DNA of 64,000 bases, from contig JAYGXS010000008.1 of NCBI GenBank assembly GCA_036362985.1, forward strand, positions 8,065,829-8,129,828, given 5' to 3'. Positions 9,506 to 20,312 of the stretch are shown piece after piece. The notes beneath the pieces were generated by a model. It saw nothing but the letters and a program-made list of their open reading frames with translations, was not told the origin of the DNA and did no database searches. The stretch's first letter is position 1. The number at the start of each line of letters is the position of its first letter. The stretch is from Ligula intestinalis. Its lineage: Eukaryota > Platyhelminthes > Cestoda > Diphyllobothriidea > Diphyllobothriidae. The position numbers and the translations under genes were made by a program.

Positions 9506-10074
9506 ATTCATATAACAAGATCTGGTAGGTAAGAGTGCAAAAAAACAAATGTAAGTAAAGAGCACGTTGGGACTCAACCTTAACAAGTTGGTCCCAAAAG
9601 GAGTGTAGGTCCAGGGATATACAGGAAAAACACATCAACAAAATGCAGTGATAAAGCTAACGTGAGTAGATTTCAGTTGCATTTAATAAAGCAAAGTTAT
9701 TATACAGCAGATAAATCAAACACAAGTTGTGAGCCAGAAGGTTTGGAAAAACACTTGAACAAATTGTTGTCCCCTCCCTCACAAGACCTGAATAGTTTGG
9801 ACGGGTAATATTACCCACATTATAAGTAGTTATTAACGACCGCAAGAAAGGTGTGAAAAACAAATAAGTGCCGATTGTTGATAAAATGTAGCCTTAAGTG
9901 AGGGCCTACAAGATGACAATGAACTGAATGAACGTTACAAAAGCCAAAATCATTGCCTAACGAGACAGTTCACGAGTGTTACTGACTTTGGAAGCGGCCA
10001 AGATCAGGAGAGTTAAAACAGTAACTGCAACTGCCTATCTGACTAACCATAATGGTTATGGCCCTGAGAAGATG
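9506..10074. other. Unassigned AT-rich stretch
   Basis: No supported gene or element. The part from about 10,020 to 10,074 may be PLE flank, since GTAACTGCAACTGCC resembles the sequence before the terminal unit at the window start. Confidence 0.4.
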
Positions 10075-10256
10075 ACTCGATCGCTGGGACACTACTTTTA
10101 TTTGCCTGAAATTTCGACATCCGTCGCGGATTCATCATCAGAGACATTAGCAGAAAACCGTAGCAGAAAACAAGTTTCTGCTAATGTCTCTGATTATGAA
10201 TCTGCGACGGATGTCGAAATGTCAGGCAAATAAAAGTAGTGTCCCAGTGATCGAGC
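10075..10256. repeat. Palindromic pair of PLE termini
   Basis: Arms of about 82 bp (10,075-10,158 and 10,174-10,256) are reverse complements with about four mismatches and a 15 bp spacer. Each arm is one PLE terminal unit. The left, read on the minus strand, has CTGATGA (10,135-10,141) and GAAA (10,112-10,115); the right has CTGATTA and GAAA. Each continues with CAGGCAAATAAAAGTAGTG and CCCAG(C/T)GATCGAG. No PLE coding sequence lies between, so this is a head-to-head terminus relic. Confidence 0.8.
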
Positions 10257-10714
10257 CATCTTCTTCTCAATTACTTCCTGGGACTTGCATGAAGACCAAG
10301 TCAGTTGGTGGCCAACAATCGAAAAAGAAATCCACAAGCGTTATTTATACGCCGGCAATTATTAAAAAAGATGAAATGGGATGAATACCTTGCGCTGGTC
10401 CCGTACGATGCTCCGAGGCGCCGCCTCTGAAGGTGAAAAGGGTAAATCTGAATTCAGAATATCAAGCAAACCTTGACTGTTGCTTTACAATTGAGAAGCA
10501 CAGGAAGTCACAGATGACGTTTAATACTAAATAGACAAATACTATCTGGGTTGTACCAATGTATTGTCAGAGCAGCTACGTGCAATGCCAATGCGCACAT
10601 AGGAGGACCTTTGAACTAACTACATTATAGGTAGGAATACCGATCCAGTGATCCGAGCGATCGCGCCACTTTCCTTTTAATTAGTTCCTGAGCTTGCACT
10701 TATATTTTTTTTTC
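10257..10714. other. Mostly unassigned; repeated PLE flank
   Basis: The PLE flank at 10,240-10,295 (CCAGTGATCGAG, then TTACTTCCTGGGACTTGCAT) recurs diverged at about 10,638-10,695 (CCAGTGATCCGAG, then TTAGTTCCTGAGCTTGCAC). Between them nothing is recognised. Confidence 0.4.
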
Positions 10715-13700
10715 AGATGAAGGCGAGTTACCCGGAAAAGGAGGCTTACCCGGTAGCCAAGCTGCAAGCTACCTGGCGCGTCCACGGGTTGCAGATAGTG
10801 GCGCGGCCTTCCGTGAAGGTTAGCTGCGAAATAAACAGGCTCCCGGGTCTGGCGAATAAGCAGTCGCGGATGCAGCAGCGACAGTTACCAGGATGCGGTG
10901 GGCTGAGGTCTGGCGCATCGACTGCCATATAAAATGCCGCAAGGCCCAATGACGACACTGTGACACGGCGAGCATGAACCGCCATTAAATAGGTTTGCTT
11001 GCCACCAACACCACTGCCTTGTGGTAAGGTTCTTGAGACAAAGTGCTAGAGCAGACAACCTCGAACAAAGAATCCGAGCGGCCGTTGGGGACCCGCCTGT
11101 ATTCAAAATTCCCAAGAAACCTTATGATGTCTCCTTACCTTACCACGACCACTGCCACGGCGTTCGCGGAAACTGACGCGCTCCGCAACCCTTGTCCGGT
11201 GGTGCGGGCGAATAATGTGCAAGCTGGACTGCTAAACAAAAACGGACTCTTGGTATAGGATGCTGGAATGTGCGAATATTTCTGGAACCTGGTACTCAAA
11301 ATCTGACAGCGCACAGTCTCCATGAATATCACGTGGATGTTTGTTGCTTGCCAGAGGTCCGACTCCCCGACTCAGGCGCCCGAGAAATCAAAAGCCCGGG
11401 GGTCGATTCTCATTTCACCTTGCATCACAGCGGTCCGAGTGACTTATCTGGTAGACACGGAGTGGCTATTGCCCTCTCGGAAGAAGCTAACCGTGCACTA
11501 CTAGCATGGGAACCAGTCAACGACCGAATGGCCTATGTTCGACTAAAAGGCCATTTTAAGAACATCTCGGTCGTATCTGTGTATGCGCCTACGTCGGTGG
11601 CTGAACAGCAAGAGAAAGATAATGTCTACTCGCAGTTGCAGGAGCTAGCCGAACGACTCCCTCACCGAGATCTGCTAATTGTTGCCAGGACTGGAATGGC
11701 CGGACTGGGCCCGGTGACCCGACAAACAACCACCTTCTTGGTCGTTTTTGGCTTGGCTCTCGAACGGACAATGGTGAGAGGATGCTGCAGTTTGCCGAAC
11801 AGAACCGACTGTTTGTTACCAACATATGCTTTCAGCATCGTCACAATTATCTACTGACTTGGTATTCGAACGATGGCCGTACCGCCAGTCAGAGCGATTA
11901 CATTCTAGTTGGTTCACGGTTTCGCAGGTGGGTCCACGATAGCAGGTCGATACGAGGTGCCGAAACTGGTAACGTCCACGGGTCTGACCATGTACCCGTT
12001 CGCACACACTTGAAGTTTCATCTCGCATCTGCGCCCAAAATGACACGTGCGAGACGCCTTGATGTCACAAAGCTCCGGCAAACCAACACTACCGAGGATC
12101 TAAGCACAGAAATCCAGTCCCGTTTTATGACCCAGGCTGACAACGAGGGCAGTAGAAAGTGGCCATCACTAAAGACATCCATATATGGGGCAGCTGAGAA
12201 GATTCTCGGATTCACTCAGCGGCGCCGCAGTGACTGGATCATCGGAAGAACCCTGCAGCTATCGGCCGAGACGACTAGAGCCAGGTCCCGGAACGATGCT
12301 TCCTTCCGCCAACTTCGATAGCTGACAGCAAAGTCGGCTAGAGATGATCGGCAGAAGTATTGGTCCGAAACGGCGACTTCTATGGAGCAGGCTTCTAATG
12401 TTGGTGACACCCGAAAATTGTACCAAATCATACGCCATGTTAGTGGTAAGCCTCCGACACTGTGATTTTGTTCGCGATGTGAATGGAGGATTTATTGCCA
12501 ACAACTCGGCCAAGGTCGATCGCTGGCGCGGATACTTCGAGCACCTACTCAACTTTGACGAACAACCCATCACACCCTCCCTCTCCTCCACAGCGGAGTT
12601 TCAATCCTCTCCTGCCTACGCAGTGTCGTGTTACATCCCTTCCGAAGATTAAGTTACCGATGCAATACAGAGGCTACGAAACAACAAGGCGTGCGGAGAG
12701 GACGGTATTCCTGCAGAAATCTACAAGTCCTGTGTCGACACCTTGGCTCCTCGGCTCCATGAGGTGATTGTACAGGCGTGGCGAGAAGAGACCGCTCCCG
12801 ATGACTGGGGCTCAGGTATCCTTGTACCTGTCCACAAGAAGGGAGATAAGACAAGATGCGAGAACTACCGTGGCATAAGTCTTATCGATGTTGTTGCAAA
12901 GATCTTCGCTGTTGTTCTTCTCAGGCGCTTCCAGTCTGTACGTGACTCCAGGACACGATCCAACCAAGCCGGATTCCGAGCTGGGCGTGGATGTGTTGAT
13001 CAAATATTCACACTGTGACGCACTCTGGAATTCCGCCATAGCTACCAGCAACCGGCGGCCGTTTGCTTTGTCGACTTTGCCGCCGCATCCGATTCCATCC
13101 GTAGTGAGTCCCTGTGGCGAATAATGGAACTGGATGGAGTGCCGACCAAACTCATTGCGATGATTAAGGCCTACCATCGGTGTACCACCGCGCCCATTCT
13201 CTTCAACTACGTCATTGACTGGATTCTCGGTAAAGCCCTACATGAAAAGGACGGTGTTGAAATTGCACCCGGATGCCGACTAACTGATCTTGACTACGCC
13301 GATGATATTGCGCTGTTAGCCTCAAGCTTTGATGGTCTACAGTCAGTAGTGTCGCGGTTAAATGAGATCGCTATGTCGGTAGGTTTGTCCATAAATTCTG
13401 GAAAGATGAAGTTGTTCTCGAGCTGCATCCTTGACCAGGAAAAGGCACCCCTGGGGATTAATGGCCATCAACTTGAAGAAGTTGACAGCTTTAAATACCT
13501 CGGGGCCAGGCTGCTACCGAATGGGCAGAGCATGGACGACATTGTCTCCCGTATCGATGCTGCTCGCTAGGTTTTCTCTATCCTTCGAAAGCGCCTAAGG
13601 ATCCGACGTGACATCTCCATCGCCACGAAGATTCGTGCATACCGTGCATCCATCCGGTCAGTCCTCCTCTATGTCTGTGAATGCTGGGCTGTGCGCGCTG

Positions 13701-14150
13701 AAGATGAGCGAAGACTGGAGGTCTTTGACTACCAGTGCCTGAGGACGATCCTGCGAGTTAAGTATACCGACTTCATCTCAAACGAGAGTCCGCATCCGCT
13801 GCGATCGTATCACGAGGATATCTCAGGCCATTTAAGAAAGGCGACTGAGGTGGTTTGGACACGTTCTCCGTCGTCCGCCCCACGAGCTTACCTATGCTGC
13901 CCTCGATTTGGCACCGCAGCCCACCTGGAAACGTCAAAAAGGAGGGCAACTGAAGACTTGGCTAGACACCGTCCGTCAAGACATGGAAGCAATTCTTGGA
14001 CCTTCTATATTCGGCCTCCATCGCTGGAGAAGGGACTGGGTGGAGCATTCGAGATCTGCTGCCGCCAATCGCCACGCCTGGAGAGGTACCGTTCGTGACA
14101 TCATTGAAGCCGGCTAGATCAGGCATGATCACAGCCGTAACAAGTACAAG
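10715..14150 (+). mobile_element. RTE-clade (SR2-like) non-LTR retrotransposon, decayed
   Basis: A GC-rich 5' leader (about 10,715-11,240) is followed by endonuclease and reverse transcriptase frames ending at 14,117. The short 3' end (CATGATCACAGCCGTAAC, then ACAAGTACAAG) is typical of RTE elements. No TSD was identified, so both ends are approximate. It is antisense to SENP and may lie in a SENP intron if the exon candidate at 14,534 belongs to that gene. Confidence 0.75.
11240..14117 (+). pseudogene. RTE ORF: AP endonuclease and reverse transcriptase, several lesions
   Basis: The endonuclease reads LGIGCWNVRIFLEPG, HEYHVDVCCLPEVRL, VSVYAPTSV, then after a frameshift YILVGSRFRRW and HGSDHVPVRTH. 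The RT reads IQRLRNNKACGEDGIPAEIY, VPVHKKGDKTRCENYRGISL, NQAGFRAGRGCVDQIFTL, CFVDFAAASDSI and DYADDIALLAS. The C-terminus reads WAVRAEDERRLEVFDYQCLR and WRRDWVEHSRSAAANRHAW. Stops fall at 12,319, 12,650, 13,016 and 13,568, with frameshifts near 11,780, 12,460 and 13,850. Around 13,190 the palm jumps from CTTA straight to PILFNYVIDW, so the RQGC-L-S loop is missing. Confidence 0.8.
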
Positions 14151-14533
14151 TATTTTTATTTTTCATTGGTTTATAAATGTTATTTCGACTCAGGCTAGCA
14201 GGTTGAAAGCATAAAACAAAGAAAAACAGTCGACTAGTTTGTTAAAGATATGGCAGTGGCATCCTTAGCAGGACATGCGTGGCAATTGAGCGATAAAGAG
14301 AGAATACCTATTAGCATTCTAATCTAACAAGTGAATAGTACAAGTTGAGATAAAAAGAGACACGGGACTGATAAATGGTCACCACCCCAATTGCCCACCA
14401 GCCACATAATTGGTTTTTTTGTATGTTTTAGCTTCTGCGATGGAAAATTTAAAGCATTGAAACCATTCAAAAGTACTGGATTCAAACGTCCAAAATAACA
14501 TGAGAAAAACTTCTCATGTTCAAAATAACATAC
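14151..14533. other. Unassigned AT-rich stretch
   Basis: No supported gene or element on either strand. Confidence 0.4.
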
Positions 14534-14742
14534 CCATTCTCAGGAGACCTTGAAGTAATGAAAGATGGGGCTTCAGCATCCAATAAGCGCCTGTAAGCTT
14601 CTTCATCCAGACTCCATCGGGGTACTACTGAAGACGTTGGACTGACTGGTGAGGATTCCGAGCGACCCCCTGATACTTCAGAACCGGAAGACCGTTGGAC
14701 ATCGTGCTGTACGTTTCCACCAGTTACCATCGGTTCGGGATT
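14534..14742 (-). CDS. Candidate exon, unknown protein (possibly N-terminal SENP)
   Basis: The 209 bp stretch is open between an acceptor (CTTTTGTCGGACAG) and a consensus donor (GTATGT). It reads NPEPMVTGGNVQHDVQ, a Ser-rich segment, and RWSLDEEAYRRLLDAEAPSF. Its composition is coding-like and unlike the repeats nearby. It lies upstream of and on the same strand as SENP, but leaves two bases while the SENP exon at 8,703 needs one. At least one further exon would have to intervene, or it belongs to another gene. Confidence 0.4.
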
Positions 14743-15742
14743 CTGTCCGACAAAAGTATTTATAGGGTTTATAAAAGTCTCCTAGAAAGGTTTAAACAGA
14801 CCAACATAGACGACAAACAGAACCTCCTTGAACGACACTATCCGGGTAAGGTAATGTACCCAAATTTAAGCAGTCAAGTTATGTATTTCATTAGACTGGG
14901 ACAGTGTCAGCGAACAAAAAACCAATTTTAGGTGCGATCTGCCCATGGAATCCTTTGACTGAATCATAATCATAGCTGCTAACCAAAGAGCAAAACAAAT
15001 CAGCATTATGCTTAAATTCCACTATTTCGTCCACACTATAGGTGCAGCTCTTGGAACAACAACAGCCCGAAATAAATCAAATGAGTGAACTACCTACTAG
15101 GCGACCAGTTGTAGTTGAAATTTAACGTAAAATTAAGGGTCTTGATGACCAAACCGTAAATAACGACAATACCCTAATATTAACAATTAAATAACTGAAC
15201 CCAAAACTGACAAAAGAGAAGAGCATATAAATAATACCGGGGAAACAACAAAGGAAATATTCGGAACGGCGTTATCTCTTGGCAGATGGGGTGTTTTTCC
15301 AGGGCAACGCACACCGTTGTGAAAGAATTTTGAATAAAGCGACGGGGAATTGACGAACGATAATCTATGATGTAAGACGGGAAGGAAAATAATACCGAGC
15401 TCGCTTTTGTTGAAATACGCTACCAGAGCCTGATGAAGAGGAATCGCTGATAAAGGAAAGACTCTGTGAAGAAAAAATCACAGAAGTTGGAAAAGCACTC
15501 ATTCGGCAACAACATAAACCTAATTGTAAAACGCGGTAATCATCATTATCACAGTATAACCGAGATCGCTGATATAAGTGATCAGTAGCCCAAGATGAAA
15601 ACTCAATCGGTTAAGTGTCGACCGATGTATTAGCTTTCCGAAAATTCTTTCAAAAATATTATCTTAGTTCTACACACAATATTTATTTTCAAAAAATAGA
15701 AAAGCAGGTTCTGACACAGAACTGTGAATACCTGACATATTT
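14743..15742. other. Unassigned AT-rich stretch
   Basis: No coding sequence or repeat copy recognised on either strand. Confidence 0.4.
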
Positions 15743-16234
15743 AAGTCACTTTGAGTCACTTTATTAAGGGAAGAAGGCTTTCGCCCTTGAGCTCCCTATT
15801 CATAACCAAAATCGCAACATAGGTCCACCGTAACAATAGTACATAATACAAATGTTCAAATGTAGGCTTTACATCAGCGATAAGTGTGAGCCAGTTGCAA
15901 GGTGCTGCTACTGACACTTTGTTCATTATATCTGCTACAGTTTCTCAGCAAATGAGAATCAAGTTTGTGTTTAAAAATGTCAACAGTATCTGAGAGGACC
16001 ACATCTTCCGGGAGTCCGTTTCACGCTCCAATGACTTTTTGAGAGAAGGCGTTTCGTCGAACGTCGAAACGGGCCGGTTTCCTCTGTAGTTTAAACGGAT
16101 GACCTCGCAGATGGTCAGTCCGAGCCAATTCAAAGAAATCATCAAATTCTAGGGCACAGTTTCAGCCTACAACAATGCGATAGGTTCGTATGAGGTTCCC
16201 CGCGGAGTTGCCTATAATTGAGAGGGAAAAGATC
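15743..16234 (-). mobile_element. CR1-like element B3, 5'-truncated 3' end
   Basis: This 492 bp matches 41,385-41,876 (element B2) almost base for base. It includes the AAGTCACTTT tail repeats and the ORF2 C-terminus (ELARTDHLRGHPFKL, DVRRNAFSQ, NGLPEDVVLSDTVDIF). Homology ends abruptly after GAGAGGGAAAAGATC at 16,234, the 5' truncation point usual for CR1 insertion. No TSD is evident. Confidence 0.88.
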
Positions 16235-16479
16235 TGCGATTTTATTTTATGCTAATCGTGGTTAAGCTTTCATGACTGGAGGCTTCTATTGAGAAAATAG
16301 TATAATGACCTGATGTGAAAACGGAGAGCTTAAAGATCTTAATAATCTGCAAAATTACCCCAATTAAAATTGAGAGGTCTAAGCAGACACAATCAATAGA
16401 AATATTGACTTAAATCCAGCCTATCAGGCCCTGCGTACCAGACTTCAATCAATCCAGCCGAGGCCAACTACGCCAATGA

Positions 16480-17197
16480 GCAATTTACAGCTTCACTAAT
16501 GGCAGCCACCACTGCAGCAGGGGGCAAGAATTTACCACAATTCGCACGATTGGCATGATTCATCAACTCTCCGGCGAGCCCAAACGAGCGAACGGGCTTA
16601 TCACGGCGGGCCACAACGAAACTATCCACCAGACTATGAGGGGAGATCTCGCAGCAGCCACCCAGACGCATACGAGTGGCATGCAGACCCAGCGGTGATT
16701 ACCTCAGTCGTGCAGGAGGTAGGGGACGCACGTGACCGTCAGCAGACCGATGGCGGACGCCCGCTGAGGGCGCGCAATGGGCGGTCAGATCCACCGATGA
16801 GTACAACAGCTGTGCAGTCGATGGGAGACACGCGAGAGCGCCAACCCTCCGGTTGCAGTCGCCCCTCGAGTGCGCGCGATGTGCAGACAGATCCACCGGG
16901 GACTAAAACAGCCAAGCGGGTGACAGGGGCACGCGAGGTCGTCTGCAGTCGCCCACAGAGCGGCAGAGGCAAATCCAGGACCAACAGAATGACCAGGGTC
17001 GGTGCATTGGGCCAAACCCAATCAACAACCAGCAGGACGACCGATGTGCGCACGTAACAGACCCCTATCATACGAGACAGTCAGCATGACAAACCAAATC
17101 AAGGCAAGCAGGAACAATCAAATTACGACTCTGATGATGGGAACAAGCGTGTTTTCGAAACGTCAGCACCAATAAAGTGTTGTCCATGAAGGCGCCT
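16480..17197 (+). mobile_element. Penelope-like element P4, 3' part with repeat-rich tail
   Basis: An open plus-strand frame to 17,057 reads YHGGPQRNYPPDYEGRS and then an Arg-rich tail built of about three imperfect 40-residue repeats (GDARDRQQTDGG, GDTRERQPSGCS, TGAREVVCSRPQ). A PLE terminus follows: CTGATGA at 17,131-17,137, a pairing GGGAACA/TGTTTTC stem, GAAAC at 17,157-17,161, CACCAATAAAG and TGTTGTCCATGAAGGCGCC. Its hammerhead core is among the best preserved in the window. The RT and the GIY-YIG core are missing. Confidence 0.6.
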
Positions 17198-17272
17198 TTT
17201 CTTCTTCATCTTCTTTGGGGGATGGGGAGCGGGATAATTTATCTGGACCTCGTATCTTTGGTCACGTTAATA

Positions 17273-17298
17273 AATATATATATATATATATATATATC
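17273..17298. repeat. (TA)n microsatellite
   Basis: Uninterrupted alternating TA run; a shorter AT run recurs near 17,480. Confidence 0.9.
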
Positions 17299-17704
17299 AA
17301 TGAAATAATCTCTCAAATTATTAGATGCATGACATGGAAGTAGGTGGATGGGACATGACTTTTAAGGGTCAGACCCTAGAGTTCGTTGCTGCATCATGCA
17401 GTAGCAGAAACATCGGCTAAACACGTGTCTGGGCTTTTAGCTAGTATCTATGCGGAAGTATGGTATAACATCATTGTCATATATATATATGCATAAATAA
17501 GAAGAAGAGGCGATCACGGGAACCATATTTTTACTTTCTTGACGTTTCAAAAGCATAAGGGCTTCCGTCATCAGAGGTGGGGGTTGTACCGCGCCTCACA
17601 GTATTTATAGTAGGTGACAGTCATAGTCAATAGGGTTTAAGCCAACGCAAAGGAAGGGGGGTCGGGGCATGAGAGGGATGCTCAATCATCGAGGCGGATT
17701 AGTT

Positions 17705-18148
17705 TCAGTCAAGGGGTCTCCCATCGGATTCTCCTCTTCGCGCCTGTGCAGCTGTCATTGATCTAAGCTGCCGTCCTTGGGCGGTGTTCCTGGTTGTGTT
17801 CACTCGTTCATCTGGTTTCCCGCCTGCAGAATGAGCGGATGCAGCGGCTAAGTTGATGATTGCTCTTTCCGGTTGTGGTCCATCTACGTGTGTGTCCATC
17901 ATGGGCTCACAAGGGCCCGGATTAACGTCAGATTCTGCTGTTCGCGCATGTGCCACTGTCATTGCTCTCAGCAACCATCCTAGTCCGGTGGTCCCGTTTG
18001 TGTTAATACGTACATCCAGTGTCACACCTGCAGAATGAGAGGATTTGGGATTTGGAGTTTTTATTTTTAAGCGCCGGTACGGCACTATCCTTACAAAGTT
18101 AATTTCGAAAAAATAGAAATTCAAAGCAGAATTTGACCATATGTGCAA
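17705..18148 (-). pseudogene. P5 C-terminal tail with tandem protein repeats
   Basis: The frame has two imperfect copies of a ~40-residue unit: HSAGVTLDVRINTNGTTG, then LLRAMTVAHARTAESD; and HSAGGKPDERVNTTRNTAQG, then LRSMTAAQARRGESD. A further diverged unit lies upstream at 18,960-19,040 (GTHAAAPQSEG-like in another frame). Such tails after the endonuclease are not a standard PLE feature. It ends about 130 bp before the hammerhead-type terminus. Confidence 0.6.
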
Positions 18149-18489
18149 GTAGACGTAGAAAGTCGAAATAATATCAGCAGAAATTGTCCTTTTGGGGCAA
18201 CATTTAGCAATGTTTTGCAGGTAATTTTAAACTTAAAACGAAAAATTATGGCAGTTAAAAAAAACTCTTACAGTGAAAATGGAGACAAATTTCAGGGGGC
18301 CTCCATGTTCAAAAAGTGTGCAAGAGAAAAAAAACTGCTAAGGAAGATAGTAGTAGGAACATAGTAGTAGAGCAGAAATAGGTGTGGGTGGTCTGATGAA
18401 GGTGATTAGTTAACGAAAATGCAGCATTTTAGACTGAGTACTTCCACGTGGCTTCGTTTGATTCAGCGGTGGTTAATGGAACCATCTAG

Positions 18490-18760
18490 GTTCCCGGGGG
18501 ACACGAGATAGAGGGAATAGTTTCAAGCGGATCTCCTAAATTCCCGATGGTCCTTTCTCGAGGTCATGGAGAAAGCTGCTCGGAAAAGATTAGGAGAATA
18601 GAAGGTTAATATAATCAGTGTTAAGATAAATGTGCAGTCTCCGTTTGAAAATAGACAGTCTAGTTAATGACCTAATTTCGATTGGCAAGTTTTTCCAATT
18701 AAAACTATATCTGGAAGCAAAAAACAAAGAGCGTTTACATGAGGAAGATGCAGGAAGGGG
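18490..18760 (-). mobile_element. Non-LTR 3' fragment (E-like) inside P5
   Basis: The minus strand reads FFASRYSFNWKNLPIEIRSL and then LSIFKRRLHIYLN, the WNxLP…FKxxL block at the C-terminus of CR1/L2-type ORF2. The fragment at 36,228-36,475 is its closest relative here, matching through GATGGTCCTTTCTC and AGTGTTAAGATAAATGTGCA. The edges (18,150-18,490 and 18,760-18,950) hold nothing else recognisable and may be its UTR. Confidence 0.6.
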
Positions 18761-19034
18761 TATAACAAGTGCCGAGTTTCTTAGGTTGTAGGGACGGCTG
18801 ACGGGGGTAATGACAGAAGTCCTGGGTAAATTTGTGCTATTATTAAGCCGAAAAAGGAGACAAAAGCCTGCTTCTAATCTCCTGAACCAAAGGAACCTTA
18901 GTTTCGTTAATTGACATCTATTTGAGTAGCAAGTATTAGAAGCTGTCGGATACAGCAGTTTTCGCTGATGATTGCCCCTTCCGATTGTGGTGCGGCTGCG
19001 TGTGTGCCCATCGTGGGCTCGCGAGGGCCCGGAT

Positions 19035-19735
19035 TCACGTTCCGTCTGATTTGGTGTTCGCTTTTTCCTTCATTGAGTCTCTTTCGGAGGGCTTGGTAGG
19101 CTGTCGGAAGTGAGACACAACGGTTAATGGAGGTTGTTCCCGTGTGCCAAGCCTCGATTGTTTCCTCACCACGCGGTCATTTCCTCGACCCAGAATTTCG
19201 GCATTCTGGAAGGAGAATGTGTGTCCAACATTTTCGCAGTGTTCCGCCAACAACGAAAGTCGCTGCATCGTATCTACAGCCCTGCTGTGTTCTACCATCC
19301 GGTTCTGCAACCGCTCCCCAGTCTATCCGACATATTCAACCGCGCAGGAATCACATTTTATTTGGTAAACGACGTTTGTGGTTTCACCTCGGGGCAGGGG
19401 TTCCTTCGGCCGCATGACAAAATGTCATATTGTTACCTCCGGTCGGTGGGCAATGCGGATCCCCAGGGGTTTTAATAGACGGGAAACTGCCTCAAAAATG
19501 CCGTCAATGTATGTTAGCGCACGCCATAATTTCGGTTGCTCAGCTGCTGGCTCTCGATTCGATCGGACCTGTCTGCCGCGTTCGATGAAATTTCGAGGAT
19601 ATCCGTTGGCTAGGAAGAGACGCTGAAGGAATCGTACTTCAAACCTCCGGTCCTGTGGCTCGCTGCAGTGTGTTTCTGCCGTTTGTACAGTGTTCGCACA
19701 AAACTGCGTTTGTGATATGCCGGGTGTTTGCTACC
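19035..19735 (-). pseudogene. P5 GIY-YIG endonuclease region
   Basis: The frame reads HCSEPQDRRFEVRFLQRLF, GIRIAHRPEVTI, then VYQIKCDSCAVEYVG, a stop in place of Gln at 19,323-19,325, TGERLQNRMVEHSRAV and HCENVGHTFSFQNAEIL. This is the PLE connector plus GIY-YIG module with the CxxC-YxG and R-x2-EH signatures. Two stops are visible; otherwise it is well conserved. Confidence 0.8.
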
Positions 19736-19738
19736 ATA

Positions 19739-20080
19739 GCTCATTCTGCAGGTGGGAAACCAGATGAACGAGTGAACACAAACAGGAACACCGCCCAAGG
19801 ACGGCAGCTTAGATCAATGACAGCTGCACAGGCGCGAAGAGGAGAATCCGATGGGAGACCCCTTGACTGAACCTAATCCGCTTCGATGATTGAGCATCCC
19901 TCTCATGCCCCGACCCCCCCTTCCTTTGCATTGGCTTAAACCCTATTGACTATGACTGTCACCTACTATAAATACTGTGAGGCGCGGTACAACCCCCACC
20001 TCTGATGACGGAAGCACTTATGCTTTCGAAACGTCAGGAAAGTAAAAATATGGTTCCCGTGATCGCCTCTTCTTCTCATG
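19739..20080 (+). repeat. Inverted copy of the P5 3' terminal segment
   Basis: About 340 bp is the reverse complement of 17,500-17,840, including the tail-repeat coding segment (HSAGGKPDERVNTNRNTAQG), the TATAAATACTGTGAGGCGCG stretch, CTGATGA (20,002-20,008), GAAA (20,028-20,031) and the CCCGTGATCGCC end. Divergence is a few percent. With 17,500 it brackets P5 as a long inverted repeat, the pseudo-LTR layout known for PLEs. Confidence 0.85.
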
Positions 20081-20109
20081 TATGCCCGGGAACTCGGATT
20101 ATCACTTCT

Positions 20110-20312
20110 ATATATTTTTATTATGCCAGTTTACAGGCAATTTTAAAGAGTTGGCAGGGCACCTCTGGCGCACCTTCCGAAACCTCGAAGACAGAAAAAT
20201 AGAAACAAACTCCCTCTTTTGCATCCAGTGTTGCTTATATTTCCATTTTGGGTTTTTTAAAACAGGGCAAGATAGGGACTTTGTTTTAAGTGAAAAAACC
20301 TGAAGAAGTGAA
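20110..20312 (-). repeat. Diverged 3' end of CR1-like family C
   Basis: TTTATTATGCCAGTTTACAG, then the AACAAACTCCCT and GCAAGATAGGGACTTTG blocks, match the 3' UTRs at 28,258 and 35,284 with clear divergence. It directly follows the PLE end. Confidence 0.7.

Larger units (their letters stand above)
17500..19738 (-). mobile_element. Penelope-like element P5, 5'-truncated
   Basis: On the minus strand it runs from the RT thumb (SKHPAYHKRSFVRTLYKR) through the connector and GIY-YIG endonuclease to a repeat-bearing tail. It ends in a terminal unit with CTGATGA (17,568-17,574) and GAAA (17,545-17,548), then CGTGATCGCCTCTTCTTC. A non-LTR fragment sits inside the tail at about 18,150-18,950. The first base of the truncated body abuts an inverted copy of its own 3' end (19,739-20,080). 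Confidence 0.8.

Noticed and set aside
16468..16671. Minus-strand frame opposite P4
   Set aside because: It is open but has no convincing splice sites, and the plus strand continues in frame to the PLE tail and terminus.
17273..17298. (TA)n run as a replication or regulatory site
   Set aside because: Ordinary microsatellite without other support.
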